NCBI RefSeq assembly: GCF_900107925.1
Contig: NZ_FNUJ01000002.1
Coordinates: 1,166,825 to 1,230,824 of the forward strand
Origin: Amycolatopsis pretoriensis
GTDB lineage: Bacteria > Actinomycetota > Actinomycetes > Mycobacteriales > Pseudonocardiaceae
Length of the DNA stretch: 64,000 nucleotides
Reading direction: 5' to 3'
In this document: piece by piece, positions 54,258-61,786 of the stretch
Layout of the letters: every line of letters begins with the position of its first letter
Numbering within the stretch: the first letter of the stretch is position 1
Translations under genes and position numbers: made by a program
Notes under the pieces: model-generated
What the model saw: only the letters and a program-made list of their open reading frames with translations
The model's database searches: none
Told to the model about the DNA's origin: nothing

Positions 54258-55433
54258 TCAGGCGTCCGACTCCTCCGAAAGAGACCCGAAATCGAGGTTC
54301 ACCCAGGGGCTGCCCGGGTCCTGAAGGAGCTGGTGGTGGACCCGCACGGCCGCCGGGTACCACTCACCGAACTCGTCGTCCTCGGCGTGCAGGACGCGGC
54401 CCATGAGGTACCCGGCCGACAGGTCCGCCCATGACTGGTGGTAGCGACGCGCCAGCGATCCCGCTTCGAGCACCATCAGCTCGGCGGTCAACGCGTCGCA
54501 GTACCCGGCCGCGAGCCCCCACCGCGCGATGTTGACCGCGCGGCCGACGTCCCACGAAAGCGCCGTCGTGACGAAACCGTCCGCGTCGACCAGGCCGTCG
54601 GCCCGGAACCGCTGCTCGCACCGCGACACCCGGCGAACCGTGTCCCGCAGTTCGCCGGCCTGCTCGGCGGCGTCGTTCTCCGCGCACCACCGGTCCACGA
54701 GCTCGGCCCAGGTCATGGGGTCGAACTCGCCGCTGGTCAGCCCGTACTCGGCGGCGAACCGCAGGCGCAGCATGAGCACGAGGTTGCCCGGCGTCAGCGC
54801 GTAGCCGTCGCCGATCAGGTCGGCCATGGTCGCGCGCCAGGCCGGCGGGTCCGGCACGCCCCACCAGTCCCGCAGGCCGCGCACTTCGGCGACGTAGTCG
54901 TGGCGGCGCGCGTCGAGGACGTTCCACGGCGCCGCGTTGAGCACGGCCAGGTGCGCGCCGCACGCCAGCGCGTGCGCGATCGGGCCCTCGAGGTGCCCGT
55001 ACGGCGCGGTGATCAGCCGCTCGACCTGCTCTTCCAGCGGGACGACGTCGTCGTGGTGCGCGTCGAGCCACGGCTGCAGGGTCGCGCCGGGCAGCCGCCA
55101 CTCGCCGCGCGTGCCGCGGTTGAACACGACCCGCTCGTGCCGCCCGACGCCGTCGACCGCCCAGTCCAGCGCCCCGCTCATGGCGACGACGTCCGGACCG
55201 AGGTCGGGCAGCGCGCCGCGGGTGAAGACCTGCAGGAACTCGTCGCCGCCGGTCTCGAAGTAGACGTTGGGGAACGTCTCCGCCCGCTCGTCGAGGATGC
55301 TGTGGGCGTCCACCCGCCGGATCGGGACGAAGAGCTCTTCGCCGGCGAGCAGGCCGAGGTAGCGGTCGAGGTCGCCGTCACGGCGGGCGGCGGCCAGCTG
55401 CGCCTCGACGTCGGCGGGCGGCGGCAGGATCAC
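54258..55433 (-). CDS. DUF1266 domain protein with SseB-like N-terminus
   Basis: 391 residues, cytoplasmic. The N-terminal ~125 residues resemble an SseB-type domain (AGEELFVPIRRVDAHSIL, GDEFLQVFTRGALPDLGPDV). The C-terminal ~220 residues carry DUF1266 features (RGLRDWWGVPDPPAWRATM, LSWDVGRAVNIARWGLAAGYCDALTAELMVLEAG, SWADLSAGYLMGRVLHAEDDE). Function unknown. The GTG start at 55433 overlaps the stop of the quinone reductase gene upstream by GTGA, so it is co-transcribed with it. The domain assignment is from pattern memory. Confidence 0.78.
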   Translation of the reverse strand: MILPPPADVEAQLAAARRDGDLDRYLGLLAGEELFVPIRRVDAHSILDERAETFPNVYFETGGDEFLQVFTRGALPDLGPDVVAMSGALDWAVDGVGRHERVVFNRGTRGEWRLPGATLQPWLDAHHDDVVPLEEQVERLITAPYGHLEGPIAHALACGAHLAVLNAAPWNVLDARRHDYVAEVRGLRDWWGVPDPPAWRATMADLIGDGYALTPGNLVLMLRLRFAAEYGLTSGEFDPMTWAELVDRWCAENDAAEQAGELRDTVRRVSRCEQRFRADGLVDADGFVTTALSWDVGRAVNIARWGLAAGYCDALTAELMVLEAGSLARRYHQSWADLSAGYLMGRVLHAEDDEFGEWYPAAVRVHHQLLQDPGSPWVNLDFGSLSEESDA

Positions 55434-56416
55434 GGGGCGGCTCCCTCCGCTCGGCCGGTCAGCACGACGAGCTTGCCCGCCGTCCGGTTGTGCTCCAAGT
55501 CGTCGTGCGCCTGCCGGATCTCGTCCATCGCGTACACCTTGGCCGGGCCGAGGCTCGTTTCGCCGGCGGCGATCCGGTCGAGGTGGCGCTGGAGGACGGA
55601 GGCGGGCAGGTCGTCCGCCTCACCACCATAAGCGGTCAACCGCACCCCGGCGGGAAGGTATCCGATCGGATAGAAGTTCGAGATCGTCCACTGGTTGGAC
55701 AACATGCCGGTGAAGCAGACGGTGCCGTGCACGCGGGTGGCGTTCAGAGTGTCCGGCAGGGTCGGCGTCCCGACGAGTTCGAGGGCCGCGTCGACGCCTT
55801 CGGGGACGATCTTCCGGACCTGGGCGGCGACGTCGCCGTCGTCGAGGAGCGGGTGGTCGACGCCGTGGTCGCGCAGGGTTTCGAGGCGTTCTTCCTGGCG
55901 GGTGGTCGCGAAAACGGTGGCGCCGAGGTCGTTCGCCAGGGCCGCAGTGGCGAACCCGAGCGCGGACGTCCCGCCGCGGATCAGCAGGGTCTGGCCTTTT
56001 CGCAGGTCCAGACCGGTGGTGAGAGAGCCGTACGCGGTCTGCAGCGTCTCGGGGACCTGGCCGAGCACCTCCCACGGCAGCGCGCTTTCGAAGGGGATGA
56101 CCTGGCTCTTCGGCACGACGGTGTATTCGGCGTAGCCGCCGTCGAAGGTGCGGCCCATCCCGCCCATCATGGTCGCGACTTGCTGTCCGCGTTCGAAACC
56201 CTCGCCGGCGTCGACGATCCCGACGGCCTCGATCCCGGGGACGCGCGGGAACGTGACGCCTTCGGCGAACCCGAGCCGCGTGTGCAGCTCGGACCGGTTG
56301 AGCCCGAACGCCTTGACGGCGATCCGCACCCAGCCGGGTTTCACGTCGGGCACCGGAAGCTCTTCGAGTTCGAGGTTTTCGACGGGACCGGGTTCCCGGA
56401 GTACCACCGCGCGCAT
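55430..56416 (-). CDS. Zinc-independent quinone oxidoreductase-like medium-chain dehydrogenase
   Basis: 328 residues of the MDR superfamily, quinone oxidoreductase branch: VKAFGLNRSELHTRLGFAEGVTFPRVPGIEAVGIV, GGYAEYTVVP, and the NADPH-binding TLLIRGGTSALGFATAALANDLGATVFATTR. The structural zinc cysteines are absent. It reduces quinones or enones with NADPH. ATG 56416 lies behind AAAGGA. It is divergent from a MarR regulator with three shared half-sites in the 66-bp promoter, so it is probably induced by electrophiles or quinones. Confidence 0.92.
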   Translation of the reverse strand: MRAVVLREPGPVENLELEELPVPDVKPGWVRIAVKAFGLNRSELHTRLGFAEGVTFPRVPGIEAVGIVDAGEGFERGQQVATMMGGMGRTFDGGYAEYTVVPKSQVIPFESALPWEVLGQVPETLQTAYGSLTTGLDLRKGQTLLIRGGTSALGFATAALANDLGATVFATTRQEERLETLRDHGVDHPLLDDGDVAAQVRKIVPEGVDAALELVGTPTLPDTLNATRVHGTVCFTGMLSNQWTISNFYPIGYLPAGVRLTAYGGEADDLPASVLQRHLDRIAAGETSLGPAKVYAMDEIRQAHDDLEHNRTAGKLVVLTGRAEGAAP

Positions 56417-56429
56417 CCTGGGTCCTTTC

Positions 56430-56450
56430 TTCGCATGCGAACAGTTCGCA
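56430..56450. promoter_or_regulatory. Triple half-site MarR operator
   Basis: TTCGCA (56430-56435), TGCGAA (56436-56441) and TTCGCA (56445-56450) give two overlapping dyads, TTCGCATGCGAA and TGCGAACAGTTCGCA, within 21 bp. The region lies between the divergent quinone reductase and MarR genes. Dimer binding in two registers would allow graded control of both promoters; this is inferred. Confidence 0.6.
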
Positions 56451-56482
56451 CAACAACTGTCCGCACGAGTAGTATTCCCGGA

Positions 56483-56929
56483 GTGAGCCTGTCCCCCGAC
56501 CACGACGCCGCCTGGCGAGGATTCCTGCGCTCGTCGGCGCTGCTGCTGCGGGTGCTGGACGCGGAGTTGCGAGCCGAGCACGGGATGACGCACCGGACGT
56601 ACGACGCGCTGGTCCAGCTTTCGGAGGCACCGGACCGGCGGCTGCGCATGAAGGAGCTGGCGGAGGCGCTGGTGCACAGCCCGAGCGGGTTGACACGGGT
56701 GGTGGACGGCCTCGAGTCCTCGGGGTACGCGCGCCGCGAGGTGGACCCAGCGAACCGACGGGCAACGCTGGTGGTGCTGACGCCCGCGGGCCTCGCGGCG
56801 CTGGAGGCGGCGTGGCCCACCCACGTGCGGGGCGTGAAGCGGCACTTCGCGGACCAGGTGAGCCGCGAGCAGGCACGGGTGCTCGCGGAGGTGTTCGGCG
56901 CGATCAACGCCGACCTCGACGAAGTCTGA
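56483..56929 (+). CDS. MarR family transcriptional regulator
   Basis: 148 residues with a winged helix-turn-helix (about 30-100): GMTHRTYDALVQLSEAPDRRLRMKELAEAL, SPSGLTRVVDGLESSGYARRE, DPANRRATLVVLTPAG with the basic wing. GTG 56483 is chosen; it lies 33 bp after the operator. It is divergent from the quinone reductase, the likely target. The gene converges on recN with a short gap. Confidence 0.93.
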   Translation: MSLSPDHDAAWRGFLRSSALLLRVLDAELRAEHGMTHRTYDALVQLSEAPDRRLRMKELAEALVHSPSGLTRVVDGLESSGYARREVDPANRRATLVVLTPAGLAALEAAWPTHVRGVKRHFADQVSREQARVLAEVFGAINADLDEV

Positions 56930-56984
56930 CCCCGGCCCGATGGCTCTCTCCGGACCCACCCCAGGGGCCAGGTCGGAGAGCCGC

Positions 56985-58766
56985 CTACTTCTTCTTGCCC
57001 CGCTTGGGCTTCGGGGCCGGCTCGGCCTTGGCCTTCTCCGCGGTCGCCAGCAGCTCCTCGGCGTGCGCGCGGCCCGTCTCCGTGTCGTCCATCCCGGCGA
57101 GCATCCGGGCCAGCTCGTTGACCCGCTCGGTCTGGCTCAGGTTCTTCACACCACTGCGCGTCACGCCGCCGCTGTGGCCCTTGTCCACCACCAGGTGCTG
57201 GTCCGCGAACGCCGCCACCTGCGGCAGGTGCGTCACCACCAGGACCTGGTGGGTCCGCGCCAACCGGGCCAGCCGCCTGCCGATCTCGACCGCCGCGCGG
57301 CCGCCTACCCCGGCGTCGACCTCGTCGAACACCAGCGTCTGGACCGTGTCCGCATGCGCCAGCACCACCTCGATCGCCAGCATCACCCGCGACAGCTCAC
57401 CGCCCGACGCGGCCTTGTGCACCGGCAGCGGCGGCGCGCCGTCGTGGGCGCGCAGCAGCAGCTCGACGTCGTCGACGCCGTCCGCGCCCGCGTGCACCGC
57501 GCGGCCGTCGAGGGTCAGCGCGTGCGTGTCGCCGTGCTCGGCCGGGCGCTGCTCCACCGTCACCTCGATCGCCGCCTGCCCCATCGCCAGCCCGGACAGC
57601 TCGCGCGTGATCTCCTCCGCCAGCGCCGCCGCGGCCTCGACGCGCGCCGCGGACACCTCGACCGCGTGCGCGGCCAGCTGCACCGCGAGCTGGTCGCGCC
57701 GCAGCGCCAGCTCGGACAGCGCCTCCTCCGACGTGTCCATCGACTCCAGGCGGCGGCGGGCGTCGTCCGCCCAGGCCAGCACGCCGTCGACGTCCGCCGC
57801 GTACTTGCGGGTCAGCCGCTTCAGGTCGGCCTGGCGGGCCAGGACCTTCTCCAGCAGCGCCGGGTCGGCGTCCAGCGTCTCGACGTAGTTCCCCAGCTCC
57901 GACCCGACGTCGGTCAGCAGCGTCGACGCCTCCTCCAGCCGCGGCGCCAGCTCGCGCAGCACCGCGTCTTCGGACGTCGAAAGCCGCCGCAGCGCCTCGG
58001 AAAGCAGGCCCATCGCACTCGGCGCGTCCGGGTCGCCGTCCGGCGAGCCCGACAGCGCGATGTGCGCCTCGGTCGCGGCCGCGCGCAGCTCGTCGGCCGC
58101 GGCGAGCCGCTTGATCTGCGCGGTGAGCTCGACGTCCTCGCCCGGCTCCGGCGCGACGGCGTCGATCTCGGTCAGCCCGTGCTTGAGCAGGTCGGCCTGC
58201 TGGGCCATCTCCCGCGAGCGCGTCGACCGCTCGGTCAGCTCCGCGATCACCGCCAGCCACTCGGACCGGACCTCGCGGTACGCGGTCAGCGGCTTCGCCA
58301 CGGCGTCGCCGGCGAACCGGTCGATGACGTCACGCTGCTCGCTCGGGCGCAGCAGCCGCAGCTGGTCGTTCTGCCCGTGTACCGCGATCAGCTGTTCGGA
58401 CAGCTCCGCGAGCACGCCGACCGGCACCGACCGGCCGCCCAGGTGGGCACGCGAGCGCCCGTCGACCGCGACGGCCCGCAGCGCGATGACGCTGCCGTCC
58501 TCGTCGACGTCGGCACCCGACTCGGTGACGATCCGCTCGGCGCCTTCGACCCCGGAGTAGGTGAACCGCCCTTCCACGAACGCCTTCAGCATCCCCGTCC
58601 GGACCTTGGACACCTCGGCGCGGCCCCCGGACAGCAGGTGCAGCCCGGTGACGACCATGGTCTTTCCCGCACCCGTCTCACCGGTGACAACGGTGAAGCC
58701 CGCGTGCAGTTCCAGCAGGGCGTCCTCGATGACTCCGAGGCCCTGGATGCGCATCTCGGCCAGCAC
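56985..58766 (-). CDS. recN: DNA repair protein RecN
   Basis: 593 residues, an SMC-like ATPase for double-strand break repair. Walker A VTGETGAGKT (27-36), the long central coiled-coil (about 165-370), the ABC signature HKAASGGELSRVMLAIE and Walker B LVFDEVDAGVGG are all present, followed by HQVLVVTHLPQVAAFADQHL. It ends in a lysine-rich tail (KPKRGKKK). I take GTG 58766 (VLAEMRIQGLG) as the start, with ATG 58754 four codons later as alternative. The gene lies in the conserved tlyA-nadK-recN order, 89 bp after nadK. Confidence 0.95.
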   Translation of the reverse strand: MLAEMRIQGLGVIEDALLELHAGFTVVTGETGAGKTMVVTGLHLLSGGRAEVSKVRTGMLKAFVEGRFTYSGVEGAERIVTESGADVDEDGSVIALRAVAVDGRSRAHLGGRSVPVGVLAELSEQLIAVHGQNDQLRLLRPSEQRDVIDRFAGDAVAKPLTAYREVRSEWLAVIAELTERSTRSREMAQQADLLKHGLTEIDAVAPEPGEDVELTAQIKRLAAADELRAAATEAHIALSGSPDGDPDAPSAMGLLSEALRRLSTSEDAVLRELAPRLEEASTLLTDVGSELGNYVETLDADPALLEKVLARQADLKRLTRKYAADVDGVLAWADDARRRLESMDTSEEALSELALRRDQLAVQLAAHAVEVSAARVEAAAALAEEITRELSGLAMGQAAIEVTVEQRPAEHGDTHALTLDGRAVHAGADGVDDVELLLRAHDGAPPLPVHKAASGGELSRVMLAIEVVLAHADTVQTLVFDEVDAGVGGRAAVEIGRRLARLARTHQVLVVTHLPQVAAFADQHLVVDKGHSGGVTRSGVKNLSQTERVNELARMLAGMDDTETGRAHAEELLATAEKAKAEPAPKPKRGKKK

Positions 58767-58855
58767 GCCGCCTACGGTAGCGGCCCCCACCGACACTCTG
58801 CGCGCGCGGGCACCCGGCGAGTCGCCGATATGTTCGAACGGATCGCCGAGCGGTC

Positions 58856-59782
58856 CTATTCGCAGGGACGCGCGTGGCGCTCGCGCCAGCTCTTCACCGG
58901 CAGCGAGAACTTCTGCACGAGCCGATCGGTGAACGGGCCGTCCCACAGGCGGACCAGCCGGACCGGCGTCTTGCCGCACGTCACCCGCACGCGGGCGCCC
59001 GGCGGCAGCTCGATGAGCCGGCCGCCGTCGCAGGTCAGGACGGCTGGCGAGCCGTCGGGGTCGATCCCGACGGTGATCACCGAGTTCCGCGAGACGACGA
59101 GGGGCCGCGCGAACATCGCGTGCGCGTTGCTCGGCACGACCAGCAGCGCCTGGACGTCCGGCCAGATGATCGGGCCGCCCGCCGAGAACGCGTACGCCGT
59201 CGAACCGGTCGGTGTGGCGCACAGCACACCGTCGCAGCCGAACGCGGACACCGGGCGGCCGTCGACCTCGATCAGCGCGTCCAGGACCCGCTCGCGGGTG
59301 CTCTTCTCGACGCTGGCCTCGTTTAGCGCCCACTCGCGGGCGAGCTCTTCGCCGTCGTGGGTGACTGTGACGTCGATGGTCATCCGCGGTTCGACCTGGT
59401 AGTCGCCGTCGACCACGCGCTGCACGGTGTCGGCCAGCGCGTCCGAGTCGGCCTCGGCGAGGAAGCCGACGCGGCCGAGGTTGACGCCGAGCACCGGCAC
59501 CCCGGCCGGGCGCGCCAGCTCGGCCGCGCGCAGCAGGGTGCCGTCGCCGCCGAGGACGAAGACCAGCTCGACCCCTTCGGCGGGGTTGTCGTCCGGGTCC
59601 ACGACGGTGCAGGTCGCGCCGACGCCGTGCTCGTCGGGGTTGATCAGCGCGCAGACGTCGTGCTCGATCACCCGGATCCGGATGCCGGCCTTGGCGAAGC
59701 GCGCGGAAACCTCGCGCGCCGCTTCGCCCGTCGCTTCGCGATCGGGGTGCACCATCAGGAGCACTTCACGTTCGGTGGTCAT
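58856..59782 (-). CDS. nadK: NAD kinase
   Basis: 308 residues phosphorylating NAD to NADP. The GGDGTLLRAAELA motif is at 78-90, NLGRVGFLAE follows, and the second conserved block ALNEASVEKSTRERVL and GDGVL-type CDGVLCATPTGSTAYAFSAGGPI is complete. ATG 59782 overlaps the tlyA stop (59779) by ATGA, so translation is coupled. Belongs to the HAD-small-tlyA-nadK-recN cluster. Confidence 0.96.
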   Translation of the reverse strand: MTTEREVLLMVHPDREATGEAAREVSARFAKAGIRIRVIEHDVCALINPDEHGVGATCTVVDPDDNPAEGVELVFVLGGDGTLLRAAELARPAGVPVLGVNLGRVGFLAEADSDALADTVQRVVDGDYQVEPRMTIDVTVTHDGEELAREWALNEASVEKSTRERVLDALIEVDGRPVSAFGCDGVLCATPTGSTAYAFSAGGPIIWPDVQALLVVPSNAHAMFARPLVVSRNSVITVGIDPDGSPAVLTCDGGRLIELPPGARVRVTCGKTPVRLVRLWDGPFTDRLVQKFSLPVKSWRERHARPCE

Positions 59783-60606
59783 GCGGGCCCTTCCTCGACG
59801 GCGGTTCGGACGAGCCGCTCGGCCTCAGACCTGTCTACCGCGTCCACAGTGGACTCGGCCACGTGTTCTTTCTTCAGCCACACGAAGTACTCGACGTTCC
59901 CGGACGGCCCGGGCAGCGGACTGGCCGTGACACCGCGCAGCGCGAGCCCGAGCTTCGCGGCCTCGTCGATGACGGTGAGCACGGATTCGGCGCGCAGTTC
60001 CGGGTCGCGGACGACGCCACCGCTGCCGAGCCGGTCCTTGCCCACCTCGAACTGCGGTTTCACCATCGGCACCAGGTCGGCGCCTTCGCGCGCGCAGGCG
60101 GCGAGCGCGGGCAGCACGAGCTTGAGGGAGATGAACGAGAGGTCCCCGACGACGACGTCGACCTGGCCGCCGAGGTCGTCGGGAGAGAGGTTGCGAACAT
60201 TGGTGCGGTCCATGACCACCACACGTTCGTCGGTGCGGATCCGCCAGTCGAGCAGGCCGCGGCCTACGTCGGCGGCGATCACGGTCGCGGCGCCGTTCCT
60301 CAGCAGGACGTCGGTGAAGCCGCCGGTGGACGCGCCGGCGTCGAGGCAGCGCTTGCCCTCGACGCTGAGGCCGTCGAACGCTTCCAAGGCACCGAGCAGC
60401 TTGTGCGCGCCGCGGGAGGCCCAGCCGGGGTCGTCCTCGTCCTTGACGACGATGGGGGCGTCGGTCTCGACGCCGGTGGCGGGTTTGCTCGCCACCATGC
60501 CGCGCACGGTGACCTTGCCGCCGGTGATCAGCGCCGAGGCCTGCTCGCGCGACCGGGCGAGGCCGCGCCGAACCAGTTCCGCGTCGAGGCGCGCCCGCTT
60601 GGGCAC
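59779..60606 (-). CDS. tlyA: TlyA family rRNA (cytidine-2'-O)-methyltransferase
   Basis: 275 residues. An S4 RNA-binding domain (about 3-62, ARLDAELVRRGLARSREQA) is followed by an RrmJ/FtsJ-type SAM domain with CLDAGASTGGFTDVLL, VVVGDLSFISLKLVLP, VPMVKPQFEVGKD and a K-D-K-E type catalytic set. In mycobacteria TlyA methylates C1409 of 16S and C1920 of 23S rRNA, and its loss gives capreomycin resistance. GTG 60606 is the start. It is coupled to nadK and preceded at five bases by the small-protein gene. Contains one GTCCACAGTGGAC palindrome. Confidence 0.95.
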   Translation of the reverse strand: MPKRARLDAELVRRGLARSREQASALITGGKVTVRGMVASKPATGVETDAPIVVKDEDDPGWASRGAHKLLGALEAFDGLSVEGKRCLDAGASTGGFTDVLLRNGAATVIAADVGRGLLDWRIRTDERVVVMDRTNVRNLSPDDLGGQVDVVVGDLSFISLKLVLPALAACAREGADLVPMVKPQFEVGKDRLGSGGVVRDPELRAESVLTVIDEAAKLGLALRGVTASPLPGPSGNVEYFVWLKKEHVAESTVDAVDRSEAERLVRTAVEEGPA

Positions 60607-60611
60607 CGTGG

Positions 60612-60803
60612 TCAGACCTTGTCGATGCTGGAGAGGGCGACCGTCAGCTCGGTGTGCACGGCGTCGAACCGCTCGACGTGCTCCGCGAGCGGCAGCGCGT
60701 CGAGGTCGTCCAGCCCGGCGACGGCTTCGTCGATGCCGGCCCGCGGGTCGGTCGCTTGCGAGAACGAACCGGGCGGCGGGCCCGGGACGGGGTAGGGATG
60801 CAC
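60612..60803 (-). CDS. Small conserved actinobacterial protein between HAD phosphatase and tlyA
   Basis: 63 residues, starting GTG 60803: Pro-rich N-terminus (HPYPVPGPPPGSF), then an acidic amphipathic helical region (GIDEAVAGLDDLDALPLAEHVERFDAVHTELTVALSSID). The position matches a small open frame (Rv1693) I recall from the same place in M. tuberculosis. Function unknown; short helices and coupling to tlyA suggest a partner or regulatory peptide, which is only inference. Confidence 0.75.
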   Translation of the reverse strand: MHPYPVPGPPPGSFSQATDPRAGIDEAVAGLDDLDALPLAEHVERFDAVHTELTVALSSIDKV

Positions 60804-60820
60804 GTTACGAACGGTAGCAG

Positions 60821-61786
60821 TCAGGCCAGCCGGGCCTTCGCGTCCTCGCCGAGTTCGGTGACACCGGTCTCCCAGGCCACGTGGCAGAGCGCGCGGAGGA
60901 GGTCCAGGTCGTCGCCGTCGCCCTTCGCCGTCAGGGTGCCGTTTTCGACGGTCACGGTCCAGCCCGGGCGCGGCCCGATCCTCAGGTCGTCGGCCGGGCT
61001 GGTCATCGCGGTCAGGTCCTTCGCGAGGTAGGTGCCGCGTTCGGCCGGGCTGGCCTTGATGAGCTGCTCCGGGGTCGCGACGCCGGAGAGGACGACCAGC
61101 GAGTCGATGCCCGCGGCGACCGCGCCGGCGATGTCGGTGTCGAGCCGGTCGCCGACGACGAGCGGCTTTTCGGCCCCCGCGGACCGCGCGGCGGTCTCGA
61201 ACAGCAGCGGCTCCGGCTTCCCGGCGACGAGCGGTTCGACGTCGGTGGCGGTCCGCAGCGCGGCGACCATCGAGCCGTTGCCGGGCAGCAGCCCGCGCTC
61301 GCTGGGCAGGGTGGCGTCGACGTTGCAGGCCACCCAGAGCGCGCCGGCGCGGATGGCCAGGCAGGCCTCGGCGAGGGCGGCCCAGGTGTTGTCGGGCGAG
61401 TGGCCCTGGACGACGGCCTGAACGCTCCGGGCGTTCTCGCGGACCGCCTTGAGGCCGGCGCCCGTGACTTCGGCGGCGAGCGACTCGGTGCCGACGACGA
61501 GGACCTCGGCACCGGCCTCCAGGCGTTCCTTCAGCAGCTGCACGCCGGCTTGGGCGCTGGTGTGCACCTCACCGGCGTCGGCGGGCATGCCGAGGCCGGT
61601 GAGGTGGTCGACGACCTCGGCCGGGGCCTTGGACGCGTTGTTCGTGACGAACCGGACGGGCGTGCCGTGCTCGCGCGCGGCCCGCACCGTCTCCGGGGCG
61701 CCCGGGATCACCCGGGTGCCGTGGTAGACGGTGCCGTCGAGGTCGAACAGGACCGCGTCGTAGGCCGCGAGCAGGGCGTCACTCAT
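60821..61786 (-). CDS. HAD-IIA family sugar-phosphate/nucleotide phosphatase
   Basis: 321 residues. The HAD motifs are complete: DAVLFDLDGTVYHG (nucleophile Asp near residue 14), VRFVTNNAS, GKPEPLLFETA and VVGDRLDTDIAGAVAAGIDSLVVLSG. The cap is of the NagD/GppA (IIA) type. A ~75-residue C-terminal extension (from about 245) follows the catalytic core; its role is not known to me. ATG 61786 overlaps the upstream TPR gene stop (61779) by 8 bp. The substrate is a phosphorylated metabolite, unidentified. Confidence 0.92.
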   Translation of the reverse strand: MSDALLAAYDAVLFDLDGTVYHGTRVIPGAPETVRAAREHGTPVRFVTNNASKAPAEVVDHLTGLGMPADAGEVHTSAQAGVQLLKERLEAGAEVLVVGTESLAAEVTGAGLKAVRENARSVQAVVQGHSPDNTWAALAEACLAIRAGALWVACNVDATLPSERGLLPGNGSMVAALRTATDVEPLVAGKPEPLLFETAARSAGAEKPLVVGDRLDTDIAGAVAAGIDSLVVLSGVATPEQLIKASPAERGTYLAKDLTAMTSPADDLRIGPRPGWTVTVENGTLTAKGDGDDLDLLRALCHVAWETGVTELGEDAKARLA

